Origin: CAZCPB01 sp044223975
Lineage (GTDB): Bacteria; Planctomycetota; Phycisphaerae; Phycisphaerales; UBA1924
Assembly: GCA_044223975.1 (NCBI GenBank)
Contig: JBGALI010000007.1
Span: 62,001-126,000 of the forward strand
DNA: 64,000 nt
Reading direction: 5' to 3'
Shown: positions 55,508-63,977 of the stretch, one piece after another
Position numbering within the stretch: the first letter of the stretch is position 1
How the letters are laid out: the number at the start of each line of letters is the position of its first letter
Translations under genes and position numbers: made by a program
Notes under the pieces: model-generated
What the model saw: the letters and a program-made list of their open reading frames with translations, nothing else
Told to the model about the DNA's origin: nothing
Database searches by the model: none

Positions 55508-55885
55508 GACGCGGCGCGGAATTCGCAACCCCATCCGTCGATCCGGAGCGGGTGTCACACTTCACGCAAGGGTCCGGAGCCAATCTTAATTGGCGTGACG
55601 GATAATTGTCGCGATCGAATGTATCTCTTGGTGCAGAGCGTGCTTGAGTGGGGATCGGGCCGCCGCTTTGCCACAAATTCCTTGCCCTTCATCGCGGGGT
55701 CACTCGCTTTTCGATCTTGTGAAGGGCAGCGGGTCAACGGTCCGTACGCTTGCCGCGAGCGATCCCTCGGGTGGTCCATCGGCGCAATCGTTCGACCGCC
55801 CGGGCACGACTTCTCATGATCAGTCCGTACCTGAGCCGAAAAGCTGTTAGGGTGAATACCCGTCGCAACTTTGGAGAGTACAGAG
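55508..55885. other. intergenic stretch without recognised gene
   Basis: About 380 bases between two divergent genes. It contains the -35 region of the HTH promoter and lower-GC stretches (TTAATTGGCG, GGATAATTG) but no open frame with coding character and no RNA gene that I recognise. Confidence 0.6.
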
Positions 55886-56287
55886 ATGATGAACGTGACG
55901 ATGTCGGTGCTGGCTCAGAACTCTTCGACGGGGTCCACGATCGGGAGCCTGTTCTTCTTCGTGATATGGCTCGCCGTGATCATCGCGGTGGTCGCCGGGT
56001 TCTGGAAATGCTTCGAGAAGGCCGGCCAGCCGGGATGGGCGGCGATCGTTCCGATCTACAACATTTACATTCTCTGCAAGATCGCGGGCCGTCCCGCGTG
56101 GTGGGTCATTCTCTTCTTCATCCCCATCGTGAGCATTGTCATCGCCGTCATAGTCAGCCTGGACATCGCCAAGTCGTTCGGCAAAGGCGCCGGGTTCGGC
56201 ATCGGCCTTGCACTCCTGGCGTTCATCTTCTATCCCATACTGGGCTTCGGTGACGCCCAATACCAGGGGCCCGCGGCGGCGCAGTGA
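55886..56287 (+). CDS. DUF5684-type small membrane protein
   Basis: 133 residues from the ATG at 55886 (a TTG fifteen bases earlier is possible). Four hydrophobic segments: 19-40 (SLFFFVIWLAVIIAVVAGFW), 50-62, 68-92 (WWVILFFIPIVSIVIAVIVSLDIA) and 102-118. The motif CFEKAGQPGWAAIVPIYNIYILCKIAGRPAWW is the hallmark of the DUF5684 / signal-peptidase-I-associated family. Function unknown. The stop overlaps the GTG of the following gene (GTGA), so the two are co-translated. Confidence 0.85.
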   Translation: MMNVTMSVLAQNSSTGSTIGSLFFFVIWLAVIIAVVAGFWKCFEKAGQPGWAAIVPIYNIYILCKIAGRPAWWVILFFIPIVSIVIAVIVSLDIAKSFGKGAGFGIGLALLAFIFYPILGFGDAQYQGPAAAQ

Positions 56288-57168
56288 CAGAGCACGGGCA
56301 CAGTGAATCGCGCGGGTCGGATGCTCAGGTTTCCGGCACCGATTCGATGAAGGCGTCCACGGGACCGCCCGAGGGGTCGACTGTCCCTCTCGCGCCGCCG
56401 GTGCAGCGCGTGCCGCCGACGAACCGCCCCCCCGTGCCCTCGGCACCGGCTGCCCTGCCTGACCCCGCTTGGACCGAGGGCGCCAGCATATGCGTCGGGT
56501 GCGGCTACTCGCTTGACGGCCTCGCGGCACCGGGAGTATGCCCGGAATGCGGGGCTCCCTTCGAGGCCCGGCAGTTGGTCCTGGCGGGGGTTCCGAACAG
56601 CATGAGAGCCGGTTCCGGCTGGCGCCGGGCGGCGTGGGCTGTGCTGATCGTGCTGCTTGGGGTGCATTCGCAAACCTGGATACTCACCTTTCGCCTGGGG
56701 TGGTGGGTGCCCCTCGCCATTCTCGCGATGCTCCTTGCCGGCGTCGTGTGGCTCTTGGTGACCGGCCCGCGCGAACGGGGTGGAACCGAGCGATTCGTCA
56801 TCACACCCGCAGGTATAACGCGCGTGGCCACCAAGCTCCAGGCCGGGGCGTCCTCGGTCGATTCGATCTTCATCCCGTGGGGTAAAGCGGACGCGGTCCA
56901 CCTCAAGCGCGTCAGCCCTTTCTGGAAGCGATTGCGCGTTGGCACGGTGAGCGGCCGCACGATCACAGAGATCCAGTTCGACGCGGGGGTTCGGTGCCCG
57001 GACAACGATGTCGATCTGGTGGTTGGGACGATCCGGGCGCACCTGACCTCCAGCCGGTGCGCGGGGTGCGGGAATTCGCTCGACGGCACGGACAGGGCGG
57101 GCGCGTGCCCCAGGTGTGGCGCTCCGGTTGAATCAAGCCGGACCGCGCGTTCCGGCTCCACGCCGTAG
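56284..57168 (+). CDS. zinc-ribbon membrane protein with two ribbons
   Basis: 294 residues from a GTG coupled to the preceding gene. A Pro-rich N-terminus (about 1-65) leads to a first ribbon CVGCGYSLDGLAAPGVCPECGAPF (70-93). Two helices follow (about 115-131 and 137-157, WWVPLAILAMLLAGVVWLL), then a beta region (165-255), and a second ribbon CAGCGNSLDGTDRAGACPRCGAPV near the end. The GY/N-SLDG...G-CPxCG pattern matches the ribbon at 27188-28918 and is a lineage-typical module. It probably works with the DUF5684 protein in the membrane. Confidence 0.78.
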   Translation: MTEHGHSESRGSDAQVSGTDSMKASTGPPEGSTVPLAPPVQRVPPTNRPPVPSAPAALPDPAWTEGASICVGCGYSLDGLAAPGVCPECGAPFEARQLVLAGVPNSMRAGSGWRRAAWAVLIVLLGVHSQTWILTFRLGWWVPLAILAMLLAGVVWLLVTGPRERGGTERFVITPAGITRVATKLQAGASSVDSIFIPWGKADAVHLKRVSPFWKRLRVGTVSGRTITEIQFDAGVRCPDNDVDLVVGTIRAHLTSSRCAGCGNSLDGTDRAGACPRCGAPVESSRTARSGSTP

Positions 57169-57351
57169 TCCACGCTCTTGACCGTCGAAAGACACGGCGG
57201 GCGATGAACCCTCTTGCGTGGGGACTCGAAGTGTCCGGCTGAACGGGCAATGACGGGGCCGCGGCATGTCCGAGGTCCCACGGTGAGATATCTTCGAATT
57301 GCTCGTAACGCGGGTGTCTTCCTGAGCGATTGACTTCGCGAAGGGACATCC

Positions 57352-58944
57352 ATGTCAACAAAAGTCATCGTCACGAACGACTCGGCACTGCGCGCAAAGT
57401 ACGGAGCCGCCGGGAGATCGCGGATCGACAGCGCAATCAAGGCGCTCATCGCGGCCGACGCCGCGCGCGGGCTCAAGACCAGGGTGGTCGCGATCGACAG
57501 CGCCAAGGCCATGAAGGCGGCCAAGGGCAAGACCGTCAGCGGGCCCGCGGATGTGCCGGGCGCCAAGCGGGCGATCGACGCCGTGGCTCGCAAGTACCGT
57601 CCTGACTACCTGATGATCCTGGGCGGTGTGGACATCGTGCCTCACCAGCAACTCGTCAACGGCGCTTTCGAACCCGGCGGCGACGACGATCGGACGATCC
57701 CCTCCGACCTGCCGTACGCCTGCGAGGCCCCGTACTCGACGGAGCCCGCGGACTTTGTTGGGGCGACGCGCGTGGTGGGGCGTCTTCCGGACCTCACGGG
57801 CGCTTCGCCCGCCGCGAAAGACCCGGAATACCTCGCGGGGCTCCTGGGCCGCGCGAGCGCCGCCAAGCCGCGCCCGGCGATTGACTATGCGTCGTGGCTG
57901 GGGATCAGCGCCGAGGTCTGGAAAGCGTCCACCGAGCTCAGCCTGGCGACCATGTTCGGCCCCGACGCGTCCTGCCGCACGGTGCCGCCCGAGGGACCGA
58001 CGTGGGCCGGGCACGAGCTGGCGTGCCTGGTTCACTTCATCAACTGCCACGGCGCGCCCGCCGACCCGAACTACTACGGCCAGCCGGCTTCGGGGGCATC
58101 GCAATTCCCGGTGGCGTTGCGGGCCAGCGACATCGAAGGGGCGCTCAGCGACGGAACGGTGATTGCGCCAGAGTGCTGCTACGGCGCGGAGTTGTACGAC
58201 CCGACTCTGACGACCCACGCGCCGATGGTGAACACGGCTCTGGCCAGCGGCGCGAGCGGCTTCTTCGGCGCTTCGACGATCGCCTACGGACCGGCCGACG
58301 GGAACGACATGGCGGACCTCATCACGCGGTTCTTCCTGCAGCAGGTGCTGGCGGGGGCGTCCGTCGGCCGCGCGGCGCTGGTGGCGCGCCAGCGGTACGT
58401 GCAGCAGAGTTCGCCGATGAATCCGATCGAACTCAAGACTCTGGCGCAGTTCAATCTCTTCGGGGACCCTTCCGTTCACCCCGTGATGGGGATGGACTCC
58501 GGCACCGGGAGCGGGAGCGGTCCGGCGGCCCCGAAGACCCCCTCGTTGGTCTCGCTCGCGGGGACGCCCGGTGAAAGCGGCGGCGGACCGGCGCGGTCGT
58601 TCCGCCGTGCAACGCTCCTCGACACCGGGTTGCGGCTCGGAGCGTCCGTCTCCGCGTGCGTGGGGAAAGGAACCACGCTCGCCGCGGGCAAGGAGCGTCA
58701 GGCGCTCACGAGGATCGCGGCCCAGTTCGGCGTGGTGCCCGGGGCGTTCCGCCGATTCCGCGTTTTGTCGCCGATGAAGGCCGTCTACAGCAAGGCCAAG
58801 ATCGCGATGACCCTCCCCGACGAGGTCCACATGGCGTCGCAGTCGCGGCGGGTCGAGACGCTCAAGCGGGCCGAGATCCGCACCGTGATCGCGCTGGTGC
58901 GCCAGGGCGAGATCGTCTCCGTCAAAGTCGCCTACAGTCGCTGA
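57352..58944 (+). CDS. C25 (gingipain-like) cysteine peptidase, apparently cytoplasmic
   Basis: 530 residues with no signal peptide or membrane segment. The clan CD/C25 fold is supported by YLMILGGVDIVPHQQ (85-99), PSDLPYACE (117-125), VVGRLPD (141-147), the catalytic His233 in FINCHGAP, the catalytic Cys in APECCYGAE (Cys275 or 276) and LFGDPSVHP (369-377). C25 peptidases are usually secreted, with long precursors. This one lacks both pro-region and secretion signals. About 150 residues beyond the catalytic domain (380-530) are of unknown fold, with VLSPMKAVYSKAKIAMTLPDE and KRAEIRTVIALVRQGEI. The next gene starts directly after its stop (TGAATG). Confidence 0.8.
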   Translation: MSTKVIVTNDSALRAKYGAAGRSRIDSAIKALIAADAARGLKTRVVAIDSAKAMKAAKGKTVSGPADVPGAKRAIDAVARKYRPDYLMILGGVDIVPHQQLVNGAFEPGGDDDRTIPSDLPYACEAPYSTEPADFVGATRVVGRLPDLTGASPAAKDPEYLAGLLGRASAAKPRPAIDYASWLGISAEVWKASTELSLATMFGPDASCRTVPPEGPTWAGHELACLVHFINCHGAPADPNYYGQPASGASQFPVALRASDIEGALSDGTVIAPECCYGAELYDPTLTTHAPMVNTALASGASGFFGASTIAYGPADGNDMADLITRFFLQQVLAGASVGRAALVARQRYVQQSSPMNPIELKTLAQFNLFGDPSVHPVMGMDSGTGSGSGPAAPKTPSLVSLAGTPGESGGGPARSFRRATLLDTGLRLGASVSACVGKGTTLAAGKERQALTRIAAQFGVVPGAFRRFRVLSPMKAVYSKAKIAMTLPDEVHMASQSRRVETLKRAEIRTVIALVRQGEIVSVKVAYSR

Positions 58945-59190
58945 ATGGAACTGCGGGGCACGGTCGTGCGCGAGCGCCTCGGCGCCGGCACCAAGTCTGA
59001 ACGCGATGCCGTCCTGCTTATCCTGCCCGACGGCCGCAAGCTTCAGCTCCGGGTGCGCGGGGGGAACCCCTTGCGGGATCCTCGCCTCGACGCCCTCGTC
59101 GGCAAAGTGATCGTGGGGGCCGGCGCGATCAGCGGGTCCATGGCGATACTGGACGAGGAACCCCGGCCGCTGCCACCGGCAGGGACATAG
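58945..59190 (+). CDS. small beta-rich partner of the C25 peptidase
   Basis: 81 residues whose ATG follows the peptidase stop directly (TGAATG), so it is translated by re-initiation. The sequence alternates hydrophobic strands and charged turns (GTVVRERLG, AVLLILPDGRKLQLRVRGGNP, LVGKVIVGAGAI, GSMAILDEEPRPLPP), consistent with a small beta-barrel. I do not recognise a family. The tight coupling suggests an inhibitor, adaptor or substrate of the peptidase. Confidence 0.75.
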   Translation: MELRGTVVRERLGAGTKSERDAVLLILPDGRKLQLRVRGGNPLRDPRLDALVGKVIVGAGAISGSMAILDEEPRPLPPAGT

Positions 59191-59252
59191 GCCAGGGCGC
59201 ACCGTCCGGCATATTGATCCCTGCCGCGGGGTGTTTCCGCTATCATTCCGGC

Positions 59253-59585
59253 ATGGCCCAGACAGCACACAACACCAGCGCGATCGACGGCCAACCGCAA
59301 CCGGTCCCCGGGGGCATGACAATCGAATCTCTCTGGGAGTCGCTGACGGGCGAGCCGCTCACCGGTGTCGCCATCGTGACCATCAAAGGGGACGTGCGGT
59401 ACGTCAACGATCAGGCCGTCTCGATCCTCTTCGGGTCGGGCGCGAAGTCGGGGGAGTACCTCGGCAAGAACGTGAGGGATTACCTCCCCGCCGAGTGGGT
59501 CCGTGAGCGGCTCAAGGTGCTTCAGCAGGTGCTGACCACCGGCAAGCCCGTGGCGCTGCGGAGCATCTGGCGTGGCCACCAGTAG
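59253..59585 (+). CDS. PAS-domain half of an amber-interrupted LuxR-type regulator
   Basis: 110 codons ending at TAG 59583-59585. From MAQTAHNTSAIDG the PAS domain begins at about residue 26 (SLWESLTGEPLTGVAIVTIKGDVRYVNDQAVSIL, GKNVRDYLPAEWVRERLKVL) and is cut before its last strands, at RSIWRGHQ. The frame continues without further stops as IAWIRYIDPEE, the expected final PAS strand, and on to an HTH domain. The start is marked by TATCAT exactly six bases upstream, so it is probably leaderless. As written, the product would be a truncated PAS protein. Confidence 0.75.
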   Translation: MAQTAHNTSAIDGQPQPVPGGMTIESLWESLTGEPLTGVAIVTIKGDVRYVNDQAVSILFGSGAKSGEYLGKNVRDYLPAEWVRERLKVLQQVLTTGKPVALRSIWRGHQ

Positions 59586-59681
59586 ATCGCGTGGATCCGG
59601 TACATCGACCCGGAGGAATCAGAGTCGGGCGAGGACGGGGCCTGCGAGTCCCCGGCTCAGTTCCTGTGCATCATCCGCAGG

Positions 59682-59987
59682 GTGCCCGGCGACGAGGCGG
59701 TCGGCGAGATGGTCGACGAATCGAAATTTGAGTTCGTCGAATCGCAGATGATCGAGTTGGGCCCGCTCGACGTGCTGACGCCGCGCGAACTCGAGGTGTT
59801 GGCCCTCATTGGGCAGGGCCTGAGCCTGAAGGAGATCGCGTCGGCCCTCTACCGCACCGTCAAGACGGTCGAGAAGCACCGCGCGGCCATCGGAATGAAG
59901 CTTGCCGCGCACGACCGCGTCAAACTCGCCGAGATCGCCAACCGCGCGGGGTTGACCACGCGCGACGCGGCGCGCGAACGGGTCTAA
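59682..59987 (+). CDS. LuxR-type HTH half of the amber-interrupted regulator
   Basis: In the same frame as the PAS half. If translated separately, a GTG at 59682 or ATG at 59712 is needed; neither has a good ribosome site. The C-terminal 65 residues form a clear GerE/LuxR helix-turn-helix: LTPRELEVLALIGQGLSLKEIASALYRTVKTVEKHRAAIGMKL. The linker (about 59586-59760) encodes acidic sequence with FLCIIRRVPGDE. A stop-codon readthrough or a sequence error at 59583 would give one protein of about 244 residues with sensor and DNA-binding parts. Confidence 0.72.
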   Translation: MPGDEAVGEMVDESKFEFVESQMIELGPLDVLTPRELEVLALIGQGLSLKEIASALYRTVKTVEKHRAAIGMKLAAHDRVKLAEIANRAGLTTRDAARERV

Positions 59988-60012
59988 GCGGGCAGTCCGC
60001 ATTAGGGTTGCT

Positions 60013-61251
60013 TTAGAACATTTCGCACATCGCGGGCGTCTGCCCGCCGAACATCGCCGCGGCTATCGCGACCGCCTCGTCGGTACCCGCCACGCGGTCG
60101 AGGAATCGAAGCTGCGCGGCCGGGATGAACCCCGAATACAGGGTGGCGAGCGTGTCGATGGTCAGTGCGATCCGCGGTCCTGAGAACCGCTTCCGCGGAT
60201 CCTTGGTCACGCGGGCTCTGGATTCCTCCACTCGGGCGAGCAGGCGACCCGAGTTGCTCTTGAGCAACGGATCCTGCACGTCGATGGCGAGTTCGGTCCG
60301 CAGACCTGCCGGATAGCCGCGGGCCTCGAGCGCCTGCGCGGCATCGACGACGCGGAGCATCCAATACATGTGCAGCGAGACCTTGAAACTCTGCTCGGGC
60401 AGCAGGGTCAGGAGCGGGTGCGCGGGGGTGCAGTGCCAGACCAGGTCGGAGCAGATCGTGGAGTGGCTCGCCAGGAACGACCAAAGCCGCCGCCCGGCAC
60501 GACCGCTCACGGCGGCCATGTCGTTGACGTGCACCTCGGGCTTGCCGTCCGGCCCGGCCGGCATGTACATGTAGACGTACGCCTCGAGGGGAGCGCGGCT
60601 GCCACGCTTGGCCCGCTCGCCTTCGACGACGAAACACCGCGTCGGTTCCTCTCGCGCGGGAGGGATCATCTCGACACGGCGCCAGAGGAGTTCTGGTCGT
60701 TCGAGAGCGCCGTCGTTTGCCGCGGCCCAACGCTCGTAGATGCGATGGATCTCCGCCCTGTCCTCGGCAACGGCCGCTCGCACGGTGAGCGAGCGCTCGG
60801 TAGAGACGATGCGGTTCAGGGGCATGCGGAGCTGGCAGCGGTGCCCGGCCTGCTCGTACCCGCTGCGTCGGTACAGGGCTTGCGTAGCGGGGTAAAGGCC
60901 CGAGAGCGGCGCCCCCAGACCGTGGATGTGTCGGACCGCCCGATCCATCAGGAGCGAGGCCGTGCCGCGCCCGCGATGGCCGGGCGCGACGCCGACCCCC
61001 GCGATGCCGATCCCCGGGACAAGGCGTCCGCCGTACGCGTGGCCCATCCGGATCAACAGAAGCCCGGCGGCGACGCCGTCGGGCGAGGGGTCGCGGGGAT
61101 CGATGAGCACGGCGATGTCTTCGCGCTGGTACCTGGTCAGCCACTTGCGCGATTCGGCGATGGGCCGGGCGTAGCAGTGGGAGAGGAGCTGCGCGTAGCC
61201 CTCGGCCTGATCGTCGGTCGTGAGCTGAGTGAACTTCAGTGTCGCGGCCAT
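60013..61251 (-). CDS. Eis-like N-acetyltransferase
   Basis: 412 residues. The N-terminal GNAT domain has GIGIAGVGVAPGHRGRGTASLLMDRAV, with the acetyl-CoA loop R-G-x-G-x-A. A second GNAT-like domain and a C-terminal SCP2-like domain follow. The protein ends CEMF; in Eis enzymes the C-terminal carboxylate acts as the catalytic base, which fits. The motif GLGAPLSGLYPATQALYRRSGYEQAG is the Eis AcCoA-domain signature. Eis acetylates aminoglycosides or lysines in mycobacteria; the substrate here is unknown. TATAAA lies six bases before the ATG. Confidence 0.87.
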   Translation of the reverse strand: MAATLKFTQLTTDDQAEGYAQLLSHCYARPIAESRKWLTRYQREDIAVLIDPRDPSPDGVAAGLLLIRMGHAYGGRLVPGIGIAGVGVAPGHRGRGTASLLMDRAVRHIHGLGAPLSGLYPATQALYRRSGYEQAGHRCQLRMPLNRIVSTERSLTVRAAVAEDRAEIHRIYERWAAANDGALERPELLWRRVEMIPPAREEPTRCFVVEGERAKRGSRAPLEAYVYMYMPAGPDGKPEVHVNDMAAVSGRAGRRLWSFLASHSTICSDLVWHCTPAHPLLTLLPEQSFKVSLHMYWMLRVVDAAQALEARGYPAGLRTELAIDVQDPLLKSNSGRLLARVEESRARVTKDPRKRFSGPRIALTIDTLATLYSGFIPAAQLRFLDRVAGTDEAVAIAAAMFGGQTPAMCEMF

Positions 61252-61358
61252 GGCGGGTTTATACCGGAAATGACCGAATCTGGCCGCTGGACCGGCGGAG
61301 GTGCGGTTGGCATCGGCCCGGCCGGGCCACCGCGGACGGCTTAGACTGCGCTACCGCG

Positions 61359-62507
61359 ATGGCTGAAGACGACGCCATTCACGTCCGGGGCCTGTGCTGG
61401 GTCGTGTTCGCCTACGACATCGGCATGGCCATCGACCTGGCACAGGCCAGGGCGCTGCTGGATCAGGTGCTGGAGCCCTCGATCCAGAAGGAGGGCGAAC
61501 GCCACACGCGGCGTGCGCCCAAGTACTTTGAGTTCCGTCCGGCGCCGGTGCGGGTGACCCGTTCGATCGAGCCCCTGAAGCTGGCGACCTGCCAGACGCT
61601 GCCGGTCGCCGATTGCACGCTGTACGACTTTGGCGCGATCACGGTGACATGCATGGTGCGGGCCGACGGGCCGCTCGAAGGCCTGCTGGGGCTCAGCGAG
61701 GACCTCTACGAGAGCCGCGTGCTGCTCGACGCCTCACGCCGTCTGGTGGAGACCGTCCTTGCTGAGGTGCGGAGCGCCGTGACCCGCCCGGCCCTGGCGC
61801 CGCCGGTCGAGGACTACGCGATTTACCGGCTGCGGTTGGTGGATGGCGCGGGCGAGCCCGTAGGCGGCCCCATCCGCCCGACGCTCGAGCGTCACGCCGG
61901 GACGTTGGCGAGGGTCCTGCGTGCCGACCGGCAGAACCTGTCCGAACAGGAGGTTCGCGACGCGATGTCGTGCCAGCTCTCCTATACCCCGGAGGACGTG
62001 GCCATTATCGACTGGAACGCCGCGATCCTGTTCCTGGAGGAATCCGAGGACGTCCGCAGCGTGCTCGAGTTCGCCAACGTCGAGCTGCTGGAGATGCGGC
62101 AGCTCGACGACCAGCTCGACGTGGCGATGGAGCACTCGTACCAGGCGCTGACGCGCCCGGCCCGACGCGGCATGATCGGGCGACTGATGCCCGGAGCCTC
62201 GGGCGCGGAACTTCGCCGTGTCGCCGAACTGCAGATGGACAGCTCGCTGCTCTTTGAGAACGTGAGCAACGCGCTCAAGCTTCTGGGCGACCAGTACCTC
62301 GCGCGCGTCTACCGGCTTGCCGCGGGACGTCTGCACCTGCCCGACTGGGACGCGAGCATCCTGCGCAAGCTGAGCGTGCTCGAGAGCATTTACGAAAAGC
62401 TCGCCGACCGCCAGGGCGCCGACCGCATGGAGCTGCTCGAGTGGATCGTGATCGTGCTGATCGCGCTCGAGATCGTTCTGAATTTCGTGCCGGGCATCCA
62501 CGGATGA
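61359..62507 (+). CDS. RMD1/RMND1-family (DUF155) protein
   Basis: 382 residues from the ATG at 61359. The start VRGLCWVVFAYDIGMAIDL and FGAITVTCMVRADGPLEGLLGL correspond to the DUF155 N-terminal half. A helical middle part (about 200-350) precedes the single C-terminal membrane anchor (about 360-378, LLEWIVIVLIALEIVLNFV), as in RMND1/Rmd1, where the family ends in a similar helix. Bacterial members are uncharacterised; eukaryotic ones support mitochondrial translation. It faces the Eis-like gene divergently, about 110 bases apart. Confidence 0.83.
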   Translation: MAEDDAIHVRGLCWVVFAYDIGMAIDLAQARALLDQVLEPSIQKEGERHTRRAPKYFEFRPAPVRVTRSIEPLKLATCQTLPVADCTLYDFGAITVTCMVRADGPLEGLLGLSEDLYESRVLLDASRRLVETVLAEVRSAVTRPALAPPVEDYAIYRLRLVDGAGEPVGGPIRPTLERHAGTLARVLRADRQNLSEQEVRDAMSCQLSYTPEDVAIIDWNAAILFLEESEDVRSVLEFANVELLEMRQLDDQLDVAMEHSYQALTRPARRGMIGRLMPGASGAELRRVAELQMDSSLLFENVSNALKLLGDQYLARVYRLAAGRLHLPDWDASILRKLSVLESIYEKLADRQGADRMELLEWIVIVLIALEIVLNFVPGIHG

Positions 62508-62514
62508 TGCGCCG

Positions 62515-63084
62515 TCAGGTCATGCGTCGCGCAAAGCGCCGCGGCTGGCCGGTCGCGAGCCCCAGTGCCGGGCTGAGCGGGAAGAACAGCAACGATAGCG
62601 CGAACGCCGAAACGCCCGTCGCCACCGACATGCCAAGGCGGTGCGCCAGCTCGGTGCCCGCCGTCCACACGACGGGCTCGCCGTAGAGCTTGTGGGCGGT
62701 CATGAACGCGATCACCACGATGTGGGCGACGATGGAAGCCACGATTGCAAGGAAGCCCATCGTCAGCGGGTTGCGGCGGATCATGATGCCTCGAAGGGTC
62801 AGCACGAGCTGGCCGGCCACGAGGTACCCCAGCGCGTACGGGCCGACGATGAACAGCCGTCCGCCGCCGTCGCCGGCCTCCACGAGGTTCGTAAGGTCGG
62901 TCACCAAGCCGAGGGCCAGGGCCGCCCAGTACACCGTCACGGGCTGCGCAAACAGACCGACGAACACAAGCAGGGGAAGCACGAAGCTGGGCGCCATCCA
63001 CGACGGCCCCAGCGCGATGCGCATCCCAAGCTCGGCACCGAACAGCAGCCACGACGCGATGGCGAAGACGGCCCAGTTCATCAC
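62515..63084 (-). CDS. mreD: MreD-like rod-shape membrane protein
   Basis: 189 residues with five or six hydrophobic helices and no large loops, the size and pattern of MreD (about 160-170 residues) with a slightly long C-terminus. PVTVYWAALALGLVTDLTNLV and GRLFIVGPYALGYLVAGQLVLTLRG match MreD layout. The start overlaps the mreC stop (ATGA). Sequence conservation in MreD is weak, so the gene is named mainly from its position after mreC. Confidence 0.78.
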   Translation of the reverse strand: MMNWAVFAIASWLLFGAELGMRIALGPSWMAPSFVLPLLVFVGLFAQPVTVYWAALALGLVTDLTNLVEAGDGGGRLFIVGPYALGYLVAGQLVLTLRGIMIRRNPLTMGFLAIVASIVAHIVVIAFMTAHKLYGEPVVWTAGTELAHRLGMSVATGVSAFALSLLFFPLSPALGLATGQPRRFARRMT

Positions 63085-63977
63085 GGCCCTCCCCTCTTGG
63101 CCGGATCGAGCACCTCGTCGCTCTCATCGGGCACGCGCAGCACGGCGTCGCTCACGCGCTCCAGCCGCACCGTGGGCCGGACCGTGATGATGCGCCGCAG
63201 CGGGTTCTCCGGGCTGGCGCCGATGTCCTCGATGACGCCGACGACGAGCATCTGCGCGTGACGCGGCCAGCGGTCGGGGTCGTCGAGGCGGACGACGGTG
63301 CCGCGCTTGATTTCCACGCCGCCCTCGCCCTCCACCGGGCCGCGCAGCGTGCCGTCGCCCACGGGGTTGAGAATCGCCAGCGGGCGTGCCGCGGCGTTGT
63401 CGGTCATGACGCGGACCAGCATGGTGTTGGTCGCGGCCTTGGACGTGATGGGCTGGACGAGGCACGTGCGGGCGGAGACCTCGGCGACGCGCCCGAGGAG
63501 TTGAAGGCTCGGCGTGACCACGACCGTGTTGGGCGTTACGCCTTGCTTGCTCCCGGCGCGCACGGTGAGCATGCTGCTGGCGAGGTCGCTGGAGGTCCCG
63601 ATCACCGGCACGCTGAGCTGGCGGACGGGGGTGTCGGGGTTCAGGATCTTGATCAGGAGCGCTTCTTCCATCTCGCGCTTGAGCCGGACGATCTCCTGCT
63701 CGTCGCGCAGGTGCTGCTGGGTGAGCGATTCCACCTCACGGCGGAGTCCCTGCACGGCCTCGCCTTCCTTCTCGGGATCCGTCTTGAGAGGAAGGAGCCA
63801 CGTCGTGAGCTGGCGCGTCGGAGCGCTGATGGGCGCGAGTACCGCCGCGACGGGGTCGGCGAACCACTCCAGCCACCGCGTGAAGCGGGCGGGGAGCAGC
63901 GCGACCACCACCAGCAGTGCCACGGCGGCCGGCAGGAGGCGTCGGGAGAGCGAGGATCGAACGAGTGAGGGGGTCAC
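63081..63977 (-). CDS. mreC: MreC-like rod-shape-determining protein
   Basis: 298 residues from a GTG whose overlap with the preceding stop is GTGA. A membrane helix (about 14-32) is followed by a coiled coil (about 68-112, EGEAVQGLRREVESLTQQHL and EQEIVRLKREMEEALL), then the two-barrel MreC domain: VPVIGTSSDLASSMLTVRAGSKQGVTPNTVVVTPSLQLLGRV, with the G-(V/A)-x-x-G/N-x-x-V motif. The end (DVIRRIITVRP-like beta strands) is intact. It organises the cell-wall elongation machine with MreB and MreD. Confidence 0.88.
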   Translation of the reverse strand: MTPSLVRSSLSRRLLPAAVALLVVVALLPARFTRWLEWFADPVAAVLAPISAPTRQLTTWLLPLKTDPEKEGEAVQGLRREVESLTQQHLRDEQEIVRLKREMEEALLIKILNPDTPVRQLSVPVIGTSSDLASSMLTVRAGSKQGVTPNTVVVTPSLQLLGRVAEVSARTCLVQPITSKAATNTMLVRVMTDNAAARPLAILNPVGDGTLRGPVEGEGGVEIKRGTVVRLDDPDRWPRHAQMLVVGVIEDIGASPENPLRRIITVRPTVRLERVSDAVLRVPDESDEVLDPAKRGGP

